A DNA stretch of 64,000 nucleotides from contig CAOYAN010000001.1 of assembly GCA_948562205.1 (NCBI GenBank), forward strand, positions 68,660 to 132,659. Reading direction: 5' to 3'. This document shows positions 10,408 through 20,747 of the stretch, one piece after another. Within the stretch, counting starts at the first letter, position 1. Every line of letters begins with the position of its first letter. Source of the DNA: an uncultured Clostridia bacterium. Its GTDB lineage: Bacteria; Bacillota; Clostridia; TANB77; CAG-465. The position numbers and the translations under genes are program-made. A model generated the notes under the pieces. It saw nothing but the letters and a program-made list of their open reading frames with translations, ran no database searches and was not told the origin of the DNA.

Positions 10408-11946
10408 CTAACTAAAGCTTACTAAACTTTCTCCAGTCATTTCTTCTGGAATTTTTTCACCCATAAGTGTAAGTAGTGTTGGAGTTAAATCACAAAGTCT
10501 TCCACTTTTTACACTTTTAACTCTATTTGATACTACAATTAAAGGTACATCAAAAGTAGAATGGGAAGTTATAGCCTCTCCAGTCTTTAAATCTAACATA
10601 TATTCACAGTTACCATGATCTGCTGAGATTATAGCCTCTCCTTCTACTTCTTCTATCTTAGTTATAACTTTTCCAATACATTCATCTAAGGCTTCTATTG
10701 CCTCTATTGCCTTTTCTATATTACCTGTATGACCTACCATATCTCCATTTGCATAGTTTACTATTATAACATCATATTTTTTATCATCAATTGCTTTTAA
10801 AATATTATCTGTTACTTCATATGCACTCATTTCAGGTTTTAAATCATAAGTTGCAACTTTAGGAGATGCTACAAGTATTCTATCTTCTCCCTTGTATGGT
10901 TCCTCTACGCCACCATTAAAGAAAAATGTAACATGTGCATATTTTTCAGTTTCTGCAGTTCTAAGCTGTGTATATCCTAAATTTGATATATATTCTCCAA
11001 AAGTATTTTTTAATACTTGTGGTTTATATGCTACTAAAACATTTTTTAAGATTTCATCATATTGAGTCATAGAAACAAAAACTAAATTTTCTATATTTTT
11101 TGTTTCAAATGCATCAAAACCACCTAAAGTAAATGCTTTGGTAATCTCTCTTGCTCTATCTGGTCTAAAATTAAAAAATATTATAGAGTCATTATTATTT
11201 ACAGTAGTTATTGGATTAGAATTTTCATCTACTATTACAATAGGTTTTACAAATTCATCAAACTCTTGAGCCTCATAAGAAGTTTCAACTGCTTTTTGAA
11301 CTGTTTTAAACTTGTTACCAACACCATTTGCAATAGCATCATATGCAAGTTTTATTCTCTCCCATCTATTATCTCTATCCATTGCATAATATCTACCTAA
11401 TACTGTAGCAATTTTTCCAACACCTACTTTTTTTATTTCTTCTTCAAGATTTTTTAAATAATCAACTGCAGATGTTGGAGGTGTATCCCTACCATCAAGT
11501 ATTGCATGAATATATACTTTTTCAATATTTTCTCTTTTTGCCATTTGTAAAAGTGCATATAAATGTTCAATGTGACTATGTACACCACCATCTGATACTA
11601 ATCCTAATAAATGTAAGCTACTTCCATTTTCTTTTGCATTTCTCATAGCCTTAAGTAGTGCTTCATTTTCAAAGAATTTTTCTTCTTTTATTTCTTTTGT
11701 TATTCTAGTTAATTCTTGATATACAATTCTACCAGCACCAATATTTGTATGTCCTACTTCTGAGTTTCCCATTTGTCCATTAGGAAGACCTACAGCCATT
11801 CCACTAGTTTTTATATTTGTATTTGGATATTTTTCAAATAAATAATCAAGATTTGGAGTATTTGCAAGTTTTAGTGCATTTCCTTTTTCTTCCTCATTTA
11901 TTCCTACTCCATCCATTATCATTAATAAATATTGTTTATCCTTCAT
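10408..11946 (-). CDS. gpmI: 2,3-bisphosphoglycerate-independent phosphoglycerate mutase
   Basis: 512 residues, standard for iPGM. It interconverts 3- and 2-phosphoglycerate through a phosphoserine intermediate using two Mn2+. The nucleophile is S62 in GQMGNSEVGHTNIGAGR, and metal ligand D12 lies in IMDGVG. The metal-site motif SADHGNCEYM is near the C-terminus. The SD before this ATG is weak (AGAAAGAGAT, distant), but the family N-terminus supports the start. It lies between tpiA and the zinc-ribbon gene in the glycolytic operon. Confidence 0.97.
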   Translation of the reverse strand: MKDKQYLLMIMDGVGINEEEKGNALKLANTPNLDYLFEKYPNTNIKTSGMAVGLPNGQMGNSEVGHTNIGAGRIVYQELTRITKEIKEEKFFENEALLKAMRNAKENGSSLHLLGLVSDGGVHSHIEHLYALLQMAKRENIEKVYIHAILDGRDTPPTSAVDYLKNLEEEIKKVGVGKIATVLGRYYAMDRDNRWERIKLAYDAIANGVGNKFKTVQKAVETSYEAQEFDEFVKPIVIVDENSNPITTVNNNDSIIFFNFRPDRAREITKAFTLGGFDAFETKNIENLVFVSMTQYDEILKNVLVAYKPQVLKNTFGEYISNLGYTQLRTAETEKYAHVTFFFNGGVEEPYKGEDRILVASPKVATYDLKPEMSAYEVTDNILKAIDDKKYDVIIVNYANGDMVGHTGNIEKAIEAIEALDECIGKVITKIEEVEGEAIISADHGNCEYMLDLKTGEAITSHSTFDVPLIVVSNRVKSVKSGRLCDLTPTLLTLMGEKIPEEMTGESLVSFS

Positions 11947-12005
11947 ATTTTTTAATCATCTCTTTCTTCTGTAATTTTCACAGTATATATATTATACCAC
12001 CAAAA

Positions 12006-12752
12006 TTAGTAATTTACAATAGCAACAAAATCATTTGTAAGAGATGCACCCCCAACAAGTGTACCATCAATATCACTACATTCTAGTATTTCTTTAGCAT
12101 TACTTGGCTTAACACTTCCACCATATTGTATTCTTACTAAATCAGCTACTTTTCTTGTATATAATTTAGCAATAACATCACGTATAAATTTACACATTTC
12201 ATTTGCCTGAACAGAAGCTGCACTAACACCTGTACCTATTGCCCATATTGGTTCATATGCAATTATAACATTACGAGATACTGCCTCTTTATCAATATTT
12301 TTTAATGCTTCTTTTATTTGATTTTCAATTAACTCAAAATGTTTTCCACTATCTCTTACCTCTAGTGTTTCTCCAACACAAATTATAGGAGAGATATCTT
12401 TTTCAAGTATTTTCTTAACTTTTTTATTTACAATTTCATCAGTCTCATTAAAATATTTTCTTCTTTCACTATGACCAACAATACAATATTTTACATTTAC
12501 TGCTGCAAGCATATCAACAGATGTCTCCCCAGTATATGCTCCACTATCTTCAAAATACACATTTTGTGCCCCAAGTTTTATATTTGTACCATCAAGTAAT
12601 TCAGATATTCTATCCAAAGCTACAAAGTTTGGACAGATTACTACATCTACTTCATCTGTATTTATTCTATCTTTTATCTCACTTATAAAATTATCTGCAC
12701 GATTTACAGAATAGTTCATTTTAAAATTTCCAGCTATAATTTTCTTTCTCAT
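12006..12752 (-). CDS. tpiA: Triosephosphate isomerase
   Basis: 248 residues, normal length. It interconverts dihydroxyacetone phosphate and glyceraldehyde-3-phosphate. Catalytic residues are visible: K11 (AGNFKMN), H94 (IVGHSERR) and E167 (AYEPIWAIGTG). The phosphate-gripping GGSVKPSNA and GTLVGGASL loops are present. The gene follows pgk by 16 bases and precedes gpmI by 59. Confidence 0.98.
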   Translation of the reverse strand: MRKKIIAGNFKMNYSVNRADNFISEIKDRINTDEVDVVICPNFVALDRISELLDGTNIKLGAQNVYFEDSGAYTGETSVDMLAAVNVKYCIVGHSERRKYFNETDEIVNKKVKKILEKDISPIICVGETLEVRDSGKHFELIENQIKEALKNIDKEAVSRNVIIAYEPIWAIGTGVSAASVQANEMCKFIRDVIAKLYTRKVADLVRIQYGGSVKPSNAKEILECSDIDGTLVGGASLTNDFVAIVNY

Positions 12753-12768
12753 TACTTTCCTCCAAGTT

Positions 12769-13947
12769 TTATTTATCTAATAATGCCTCTATTCCAGGTA
12801 GTTTTTTCCCTTCAATAAATTCTAAAGATGCTCCACCACCAGTTGATACATGTGACATTTTACTCTCAAGTCCAAATTTCTCAACTGCTGCTGTACTATC
12901 TCCTCCACCTATTATAGTTATTGCAGAAGAATTAGCCATTGCCTCTGCTATTTTTCTTGTTCCATCTTCAAATGCTTTATACTCAAATATTCCCATAGGA
13001 CCATTCCATACAATAGTATTTGCTACTTCTATTTCCCCTTTATATAACTCTATTGTTTTTGGTCCAATATCAACTCCAATATATCCTTCTGGTATATCAT
13101 CTATTTGACATACTTTTATCTTAGCGTTATTTGATACTTCTGTTGCAATTACATTATCTACTGGAAGTAGCATTCTAACACCTTTATCTAATGCTTTCTT
13201 TAATATTTCTGCTGCAATGTCTAGTTTTTCCTCTTCACAAAGTGAATTGCCTATACTTCCACCTTGAGCTTTAACAAAGGTATATGCCATAGCTCCACCA
13301 ATAAGTAAGGTATCTACTTTATCTAGTAAATTTAGTAATACTCCTATTTTACTTGAAACTTTAGCTCCCCCAATGATTGCTACTAGTGGCCTTTCAGGAG
13401 AATTTATATCTTTATCTAGTGCTTCTATTTCTTTTTCTATTAAAAATCCACAAACAGATGGTAGAAAATGTGTTACTCCCTCTGTTGATGCATGAGCTCT
13501 ATGAGCAGTTCCAAATGCATCATTTACAAATATCTCTCCAAAAGATGCTAGTTTTTTTGCAAATTCTAAGTCATTTGCTTCTTCTTTTTCTGTCATTCTT
13601 GTATTTTCTAAAAGTACAACATCTTTTTCTTTTAAATTTGATATTATATCTTTTGTTTCTTCACTATCTAAATCTGTTATAAGTCTTACTTCTCTTCCAA
13701 GAAGTTTGCTAAGTCTTTTAGCAACAGGAAGTAAACTTATATTTTTCCCAGTCTTTCCTATATGTGAACAAAGTACTAGCTTTGCATTATTATGTATTAA
13801 ATAATTTATTGTTTTAAGAGATTCTACTATTCTTTTATCACTTGTTATTTCTCCTGTTTCTTTATCTAGTGGTACATTAAAATCACATCTTACCAAAACC
13901 CTTTTTCCACTTACATCTATATCTTTTACTGACTTTTTATTTATCAT
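12769..13947 (-). CDS. pgk: Phosphoglycerate kinase
   Basis: 392 residues. It makes ATP and 3-phosphoglycerate from 1,3-bisphosphoglycerate. Marks include RVLVRCDFNVP, the GGAKVSSKIGVL adenine-loop region, NGPMGIFE and the nucleotide motif GGGDSTAAVEKFG. An in-frame ATG four codons earlier overlaps the SD GGAGGTAGTT, which points to ATG-ATA-AAT at 13947. A strong hairpin lies between gap and pgk. Confidence 0.98.
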   Translation of the reverse strand: MINKKSVKDIDVSGKRVLVRCDFNVPLDKETGEITSDKRIVESLKTINYLIHNNAKLVLCSHIGKTGKNISLLPVAKRLSKLLGREVRLITDLDSEETKDIISNLKEKDVVLLENTRMTEKEEANDLEFAKKLASFGEIFVNDAFGTAHRAHASTEGVTHFLPSVCGFLIEKEIEALDKDINSPERPLVAIIGGAKVSSKIGVLLNLLDKVDTLLIGGAMAYTFVKAQGGSIGNSLCEEEKLDIAAEILKKALDKGVRMLLPVDNVIATEVSNNAKIKVCQIDDIPEGYIGVDIGPKTIELYKGEIEVANTIVWNGPMGIFEYKAFEDGTRKIAEAMANSSAITIIGGGDSTAAVEKFGLESKMSHVSTGGGASLEFIEGKKLPGIEALLDK

Positions 13948-13970
13948 AACTACCTCCAAAATACATTAAA

Positions 13971-14007
13971 TAAGCTAGCTAAAATATAGTAAATCCAAGC
14001 TAGCTTA
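13971..14007 (-). promoter_or_regulatory. Intercistronic hairpin between gap and pgk
   Basis: Arms of 10-11 bases (TAAGCTAGCT and AAGCTAGCTTA) enclose a 16-base loop in the gap-pgk spacer. There is no T-tract, so termination is unlikely. An mRNA-stabilising or processing element separating abundant gap mRNA from the rest is plausible. Confidence 0.45.
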
Positions 14008-14015
14008 CAACTTAA

Positions 14016-15029
<1,014 letters not shown>

Positions 15030-15053
15030 TTATTCCCCCTCTTATACATATAT

Positions 15054-15082
15054 ATTTTATCTCAAGAATATAGCTTTTTCAA
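15054..15082 (-). promoter_or_regulatory. Promoter of the glycolytic operon
   Basis: TTGAAA (15082-15077)-N17-TAAAAT (15059-15054) on the minus strand, about 20 bases upstream of the gap SD, giving a short leader. No operator-like dyad was seen between promoter and gap. Confidence 0.75.
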
Positions 15083-15127
15083 GTAAATAAAGAAAATTTT
15101 GAAAAAAACAAAATAATCGACAAAAAG

Positions 15128-15151
15128 AGTGGCAAGAAAAAACTTGCCACT
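15128..15151 (-). terminator. Terminator at the end of the T4SS gene region
   Basis: A 9-bp stem (AGTGGCAAG/CTTGCCACT) with a 6-base loop, followed by CTTTTTG on the minus strand, just after the stop at 15158. Confidence 0.9.
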
Positions 15152-15157
15152 ACTTTT

Positions 15158-15652
15158 CTACATTTTAATTTTTAAATCATATGGTCCTTTCTCTATTATA
15201 GTTATTTTAAATCCTGGTATTTCCTCTTTATTATTTTTTTCAGAATTTATAAAATAATCTATATTAGTAACACCATCTTGAGTTTTATAATCTAGTTCAA
15301 CAGTATATATATTATCAATTGATTCTTCATTTAGAATAGTTTCATATTCAGTTTCTACATATTCCATAAACTTATTAGCATCTGTATATTTAGTATTTTT
15401 TAAATCTTCAGATAGAACATCATATATACTTTCAAAATCTTTATTGTATAAATTATTTAAAAAATTATCTAAAAATTCATTTATATATTGTGTCTCATAT
15501 CCATATTCTTCCTCTGTATAATATGTATTTTGAGGAAGACCAGTCTCATAATCTGGAATATATGCATTTTCTTTAGGAGCCAAAATACTTATAAATATAA
15601 TTAATACAACAATTATAAAAGCTTTTAATATAATAAATTTATATTTTTCCAT
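15158..15652 (-). CDS. Membrane-anchored protein, NTF2/VirB8-like, end of T4SS cluster
   Basis: 164 residues. One hydrophobic segment (about 7-25) is followed by an extracytoplasmic domain containing FLDNFLNNLYNKDFESIYDVL. That helix-then-strands opening is common to NTF2-fold VirB8/TcpC proteins. It lacks a lipobox Cys. It follows the 158-residue gene by 9 bases and shares its terminator. The fold is inferred from pattern, not demonstrated. If correct, it would be a periphery/scaffold component of the secretion channel outside the membrane. Confidence 0.6.
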   Translation of the reverse strand: MEKYKFIILKAFIIVVLIIFISILAPKENAYIPDYETGLPQNTYYTEEEYGYETQYINEFLDNFLNNLYNKDFESIYDVLSEDLKNTKYTDANKFMEYVETEYETILNEESIDNIYTVELDYKTQDGVTNIDYFINSEKNNKEEIPGFKITIIEKGPYDLKIKM

Positions 15653-15661
15653 ATATCCCTC

Positions 15662-16138
15662 CTAAATATTATTTAATAAACTATCATAGCAAATTAAAAA
15701 AGTTTGACCTTCTCTATCTAATTTACATAGCATAGTATTTTTATCTTCTCTGTTTTCTTTTATAGAATAAGTAATTAAAATTTCTGCTTTATTCTCATTT
15801 TCTTTTACTTCTTCTATATTAACATAACTCTCAATATTATTTATACTATTAAGTTTTTCTTCATTTATTTTAATATCATCTATAAGATAATTATTTATGA
15901 TGTTTATATCTTTATCCTTTAAAGCTATAATATATTTTTCAACTATATTATGAGCAATATTTACATCATAATAATCTGTTACATAAGAACCATTAAAATT
16001 TTTTAAATCATTTTCATAATTATAATTTTCTTTTATTTCACCTTTACTTAAAATAAATTTATCAATTGTAAAATAAATACAAATTATAACAAGTAAAACA
16101 ATCATGACATTCATAAAAATATTTAAATATCTTTGCAT
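15662..16138 (-). CDS. Membrane-anchored protein, NTF2/VirB8-like
   Basis: 158 residues, with an N-terminal membrane segment (about 7-26) and an outside domain. The domain starts with a long helix (VNIAHNIVEKYIIALKDKDI) and continues in strands (KAEILITYSIKENR). This is the same layout as its downstream neighbour and as the proteins at 24145 and 23268. It probably belongs to the secretion system by position, directly after the 1450-residue wall hydrolase. Confidence 0.6.
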   Translation of the reverse strand: MQRYLNIFMNVMIVLLVIICIYFTIDKFILSKGEIKENYNYENDLKNFNGSYVTDYYDVNIAHNIVEKYIIALKDKDINIINNYLIDDIKINEEKLNSINNIESYVNIEEVKENENKAEILITYSIKENREDKNTMLCKLDREGQTFLICYDSLLNNI

Positions 16139-16167
16139 ACTATATCCTTTCTAAGATAGTATATTAT

Positions 16168-16200
16168 GTTAGTTAAGGCTATAATATAGCCTTAACTAAC
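16168..16200 (-). other. 33-base near-perfect palindrome after the wall-hydrolase gene
   Basis: GTTAGTTAAGGCTATA, one centre base, then the exact complement. It begins six bases beyond the stop of the 1450-residue gene. The T-tract (TTTTT) is on the plus-strand side, so as an intrinsic terminator it would act on antisense transcription. On the minus strand it may instead be a processing or attenuation hairpin. Confidence 0.5.
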
Positions 16201-16205
16201 TTTTT

Positions 16206-19200
16206 CTACTCAAATCTTACATTTCTAACAAAAGTATCAAAGCCTTTATAATTATTAATAACTATGCCTGTCTTTGTACTTTCTGCATGTAACCATAAAT
16301 TTCTTCCAGCACTATCTTTACCTATATATATTCCAACATGGTGTCCATTTACACCCAAGTCTCCTGGTATTAATTCTGATGATGATATATGTTTAAAGTT
16401 ACTATTTGATTTAAATGCTTGTGATGTTAATGATCCAAAACTCATTCCAGCTTTTGCATAACACCATGATGTAAATCCTGAACAATCAAGTCCTGTAGGG
16501 TTTTCTAATTGATTATTAAAATCACCATGTCCTCCACCCCATACATAAGGTACAACTTGAACAAGTGAGGCACCATGAGTCATTAGACTTACTCTTCTTT
16601 CATCTAATCCATCAGGCCAACTCTCTTTTGCTTGGTTAAATAGTGCTTCAGCAGCTCCAGATGGCATTCCAGATGTTACACCACCAGGAACATCACTGCC
16701 TCCACCACTAGCTCCTCCAACATATTTATAGCCAGTAGGAAGTGTAGTTATAGAATTTCTATCTATAGTTCCATATGGTGGACTAACTGTATAGAAATTT
16801 AATGGATCCACTCTAGTTCTTCCAGTAGCACTTTTCTCAAATACTTCAAAATGTAGATGAACTCCAGTAGAATTACCAGTAGTTCCCATAACACCTATTA
16901 CAGATCCTTTGGTAACTGTTTGACCAACGCTTACATTAATCTCTGATAAATGTCCATATTGTGTTATATAATTTCCATCACTAGATTCAATTTCAACATA
17001 AGTATATCCATCGCTATCACTACTAGGATTAGATGATGCATGTGTTACTTTTCCATCCTGTGCAGCAACTACTTTAGCACCTTTACTTACCCCACCTTCT
17101 CTATATAATACTTTTCCTCTTGAAATATCTATTCCTGTATGTGATTCACCATAAAGTGGTGTATAGCCATATAAAGCATTAATTATAGCAGTATCTGGAT
17201 TGCTTGAAGTTATTTCAGCAGGCCATACAAAACCACTTGATGACATACTTAATTCTCCACCTGTATTAGCAATATCTAATTCTTCTGAATAATACTTACT
17301 CATATGGTAAAATGCAAAGTATAGATCATCATAACTGTATCCTTTTCCATCACCATATTTTAAGAAAGCTTTTATACATTCTTCCATTGTTTTTTCTGGA
17401 TACATTTCAAATCTTCTAGAAAAATTCTCATTTGTTATTGGGACATCAATAGCATCTCCACCACCTGGATTTACTACACCGCCACTACCTGTTGAGCCTC
17501 CACTTGAAGATCCACCACCTGATGAACCACTACCTCCTGGTATGCTTCCACCAGATGAACTTCCACCACTGGGACCAGTCATTGGAGGTGGTGTTCCATT
17601 AAATTGATATCCTGGAGTTTTATCTATTTCTTGTAAATTATTTTCTCTTATTCTATCGCTTAATTTAATCGCATAGCTTATATCAGTTGCATATCCTGAC
17701 TCCCCAAGTCTATTTATTGCCTCTTGATAATCACCACTTATACAAGCATTTATAAACTTTCCATACCTTTTTGAATTTCTCCAGAAAAATTCTCCTCTTC
17801 CTCTAAATCCTTCTTCATCATTTGCATAACTTCTAAATCTTGCAGTAATAGTGTATAAACTACCTGTTCCATCATCTTCTTTTGTCTTTGATTCATATAC
17901 TGGACCAGTCCAACTACTACCTGCTTTCATACCAAAATAGTTATGTGCTTCTGTCTCTATTCTACTATCAGTCCAATCCCAACCAGATTCTGTTATTTTT
18001 TGTGCAATAGTAATGGAAGCTAATATTCCATATTCTTTTTGCACCATTAAAGCATATGGTGTTATCCAATCAAGCATAGCTTGCTTTTGAGCAGTCATTG
18101 CTCTTGATGCTAAATCATGTCCACTTCTATTAAAGTCTATTATATTTGAAACTCTTTTACTATATATACTATCACTTGAAGCTATATAGCTAGATCTATC
18201 AAACGCTGATTTATCTTCTATATTATCATCTGCAACATCTATATTACTTTTCTCATCTGAAGATGCACTTATTTCACTAGTAAGTAGAGGTCCCCAATCT
18301 TGTTTCCATTCTATTCTTGATACTCTTCTACCTATTTTTTCATAATCTTCTTCATCATAATATGATACTTTATATTGATTTACCGAAGAATCTAAAATTT
18401 GAAAATCTTCTCTCCAAGTTTCTTGTAATGTAACAAGTCCAATTCCATTTGATTCATCGTTTAATACTACATTTGTTGTATTAGCACCATTTGTAAAAAA
18501 TGGTTGTTGTGTCTCATCAATTGGTAATATTTTATAATTAGCATTAAATATATTATATAATTCCTCTAAATATTTTAATTTTGGAATATATTTATAACTT
18601 GATATATTTCTTGTAACATTAATTGTTTGTATCATTGGTTGATTACTAGAATCACGTGCTACAACTACTGGTTCTTTCTTTAACACGTATTTTACTTTTA
18701 CATTTTTTACAGAATATGAATAATAATGTGTATGTTGATTTGGTTCTCCTTGATGTCTTACACTACTTCCATCATCAGGTAAACTTTTTAATGTTTTTAA
18801 TGCAGATTTTATATATTTTTGTTTTTCTTCATCTGATAAATTTGCAGGTACTGTAATAAAATCTTTTTTTAATACAGTATTTAAATCTGATTCAGATTTA
18901 TTTTCTTCTGTATCTGGTTTATGATCCTTAGAATTTGTAGTAGTAATTAATTTTTTTGTATGAGTATCTCCATATTTTCCCTCTGAAGTACTTCCAGTCT
19001 CACTACATGTATCTTTCCTATATATATCCCATTCATAAACCTGATCAACCACTAAGTAATAATATCTTTTTGTAGTTTTATCATTTTTATACAAATTATA
19101 CATATATACTCTTGCTAAATGATACATATCATTTACTACATTATCACAAAATCTTTGATCGCCTTCAGTATCGATTAATATAGAGAATGGTATTACCCAT

Positions 19201-20558
19201 TTTTGCATATATTTTCCTAACATATCTACATATACCATACCTTTATCCACTTCTGAAGCTCCAGGAAGTATATCATATGTAGTTAAATTTGGTACATTTA
19301 TCTCTGATGTTGAAAACTTTTGTAATTGAATATCATCTACAACATCACCCTCTCTTGTAAGTATTGGTTTTATATCTCTTGCAGCCATATCTGCTTCACT
19401 TGTAAAATCTTGTACAGAATTTAAATAGTTATATGCATTCTCATTTGTAAATCTATACCATTCTACTTTATTAAAGTTTGACATCTCAGCCATAAAATAT
19501 TTTTTAGCATTTTTTCCACTAACTTGATATCTGTTCTCTTCACTTTGATTTCCATCAGCAAAGTCACTAGGATTTGCAAGTAACACACTATTTACATCAC
19601 CTGCGTATAATTCTTTTAACATAGTTACATAACACATATCATCAGGATAATCTGTATATACCATTTCTTGATACTCGGCATTTGAGAAAAGAAGTAATGG
19701 CTTATATGTTTGACCATCTTCTCTTTGAAGTGCAAGCTCAGAACTATTTCCATATCTATTTTCTCTTCTTGTTATTAAATCATCAATATCAGTAACTACT
19801 GTTTCACTCTCAGCAAATTGACTAAGAACAATAAATAATATTATTCCAACTATTAATAAAATTAGACGTCTTTTCTTTTTTTTCTCTTCTTTTAATTCTT
19901 CTTCTGATTTTCCTGTTAATCTTGATCTTACTTTATTTACAGCATTTTTCAAAGCCTTTGCAGCTTCTAGAGCTAAAAGAGCAAGATTAACATATGGAAT
20001 TGCTGCAGCTGCAGCCTTTGCAGCAGTAGCTGCCCCTGCTTTTGCAGCAGCTTTTCCAGCTACTTGACCTGCTGCTTTAGTTGCTCCTTTTACAACTTTA
20101 TCTTGAGCAGCACCAATTGCATTTGATGCTGCTTGTACCCCTTGACCAACTTTAGTATTTTTAGCAGCTTCTATTGCTTTGTTTCCTGCATCATAAGCTT
20201 TACTTTTTACAGCATTTACTTTATCATTTGTAGCACTAATTGTTTTTCCAGCTCTTGTATTTTTTGCTGATTCTGCAAGTTTTTTTTCAAGATCAGCCAT
20301 TTTATCTTTAGCTGAATTAATTTTATCATTTGCAGCCTGTACCGTTTGACCAGCCTTTGAATTTTTAGCTGCATCAATAGCTTTATTTACTTTTTCATTT
20401 CCTGAATCTCTAATTTTTTGAACTCTTTTTTTAGCATTATCAATATTTTCTTTAATACTCTTATTAGATCCACTACTACTTGGTATATCTTCAACTTCAA
20501 CCTCTTCTAGGTCTTCATCTTCTATATCATCATATCCATTATCATTATCCATTGACAC
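16206..20558 (-). CDS. Giant T4SS-associated peptidoglycan hydrolase: GH73 + M23 + NlpC/P60
   Basis: 1450 residues. Residues 1-30 are acidic. Residues 35-215 are Lys/Ala-rich amphipathic repeats (DKxNxAKxK, AAKNTKxGQ). A membrane segment spans 231-247, so about 1200 residues face outward. An unknown region covers 250-810. A glucosaminidase-like (GH73/FlgJ) domain covers 820-975 with likely catalytic E857 (KITESGWDW, YFGMKAG). A Gly/Ser linker spans 994-1034. An M23 endopeptidase follows with H1140, D1144 and HLHFE (H1234/H1236), then NlpC/P60 with C1359, H1407 and H1424. It presumably opens the wall for the secretion channel, the VirB1/TcpG/CwlT role. Start is GTG (SD AGAGAGGTGAT); an ATG two codons later is possible. 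Confidence 0.92.
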   Translation of the reverse strand: MSMDNDNGYDDIEDEDLEEVEVEDIPSSSGSNKSIKENIDNAKKRVQKIRDSGNEKVNKAIDAAKNSKAGQTVQAANDKINSAKDKMADLEKKLAESAKNTRAGKTISATNDKVNAVKSKAYDAGNKAIEAAKNTKVGQGVQAASNAIGAAQDKVVKGATKAAGQVAGKAAAKAGAATAAKAAAAAIPYVNLALLALEAAKALKNAVNKVRSRLTGKSEEELKEEKKKKRRLILLIVGIILFIVLSQFAESETVVTDIDDLITRRENRYGNSSELALQREDGQTYKPLLLFSNAEYQEMVYTDYPDDMCYVTMLKELYAGDVNSVLLANPSDFADGNQSEENRYQVSGKNAKKYFMAEMSNFNKVEWYRFTNENAYNYLNSVQDFTSEADMAARDIKPILTREGDVVDDIQLQKFSTSEINVPNLTTYDILPGASEVDKGMVYVDMLGKYMQKWVIPFSILIDTEGDQRFCDNVVNDMYHLARVYMYNLYKNDKTTKRYYYLVVDQVYEWDIYRKDTCSETGSTSEGKYGDTHTKKLITTTNSKDHKPDTEENKSESDLNTVLKKDFITVPANLSDEEKQKYIKSALKTLKSLPDDGSSVRHQGEPNQHTHYYSYSVKNVKVKYVLKKEPVVVARDSSNQPMIQTINVTRNISSYKYIPKLKYLEELYNIFNANYKILPIDETQQPFFTNGANTTNVVLNDESNGIGLVTLQETWREDFQILDSSVNQYKVSYYDEEDYEKIGRRVSRIEWKQDWGPLLTSEISASSDEKSNIDVADDNIEDKSAFDRSSYIASSDSIYSKRVSNIIDFNRSGHDLASRAMTAQKQAMLDWITPYALMVQKEYGILASITIAQKITESGWDWTDSRIETEAHNYFGMKAGSSWTGPVYESKTKEDDGTGSLYTITARFRSYANDEEGFRGRGEFFWRNSKRYGKFINACISGDYQEAINRLGESGYATDISYAIKLSDRIRENNLQEIDKTPGYQFNGTPPPMTGPSGGSSSGGSIPGGSGSSGGGSSSGGSTGSGGVVNPGGGDAIDVPITNENFSRRFEMYPEKTMEECIKAFLKYGDGKGYSYDDLYFAFYHMSKYYSEELDIANTGGELSMSSSGFVWPAEITSSNPDTAIINALYGYTPLYGESHTGIDISRGKVLYREGGVSKGAKVVAAQDGKVTHASSNPSSDSDGYTYVEIESSDGNYITQYGHLSEINVSVGQTVTKGSVIGVMGTTGNSTGVHLHFEVFEKSATGRTRVDPLNFYTVSPPYGTIDRNSITTLPTGYKYVGGASGGGSDVPGGVTSGMPSGAAEALFNQAKESWPDGLDERRVSLMTHGASLVQVVPYVWGGGHGDFNNQLENPTGLDCSGFTSWCYAKAGMSFGSLTSQAFKSNSNFKHISSSELIPGDLGVNGHHVGIYIGKDSAGRNLWLHAESTKTGIVINNYKGFDTFVRNVRFE

Positions 20559-20599
20559 TATGTATCACCTCTCTTAATCTATTTTTCAGACTTTATAAT

Positions 20600-20628
20600 A
20601 TTTTATAATATATATAAAAGTTTTTCAA
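20600..20628 (-). promoter_or_regulatory. Promoter for the wall-hydrolase gene
   Basis: TTGAAA (20628-20623)-N17-TAAAAT (20605-20600) on the minus strand, about 40 bases before the GTG start. The hydrolase and the two small anchored proteins thus form a separate transcription unit. Confidence 0.65.
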
Positions 20629-20700
20629 GTAATTATCTAAATTTTAATTATATTTAAAGTATAAAAAGTTTACAAAATTATTTACTTTTTAGAAGTAAAT

Positions 20701-20747
20701 AAACTTGTATTATAAGTAAAATTTTCATTTACTTATAATACAAGTTT
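20701..20747 (-). terminator. Terminator overlapping the end of the 114-residue gene
   Basis: Two 20-base complementary arms flank a 7-base loop. The first arm contains the last codons of the upstream gene, whose TGA stop (20727-20725) lies at the edge of the loop. The following T-tract is weak (TATTTAC). Confidence 0.55.
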
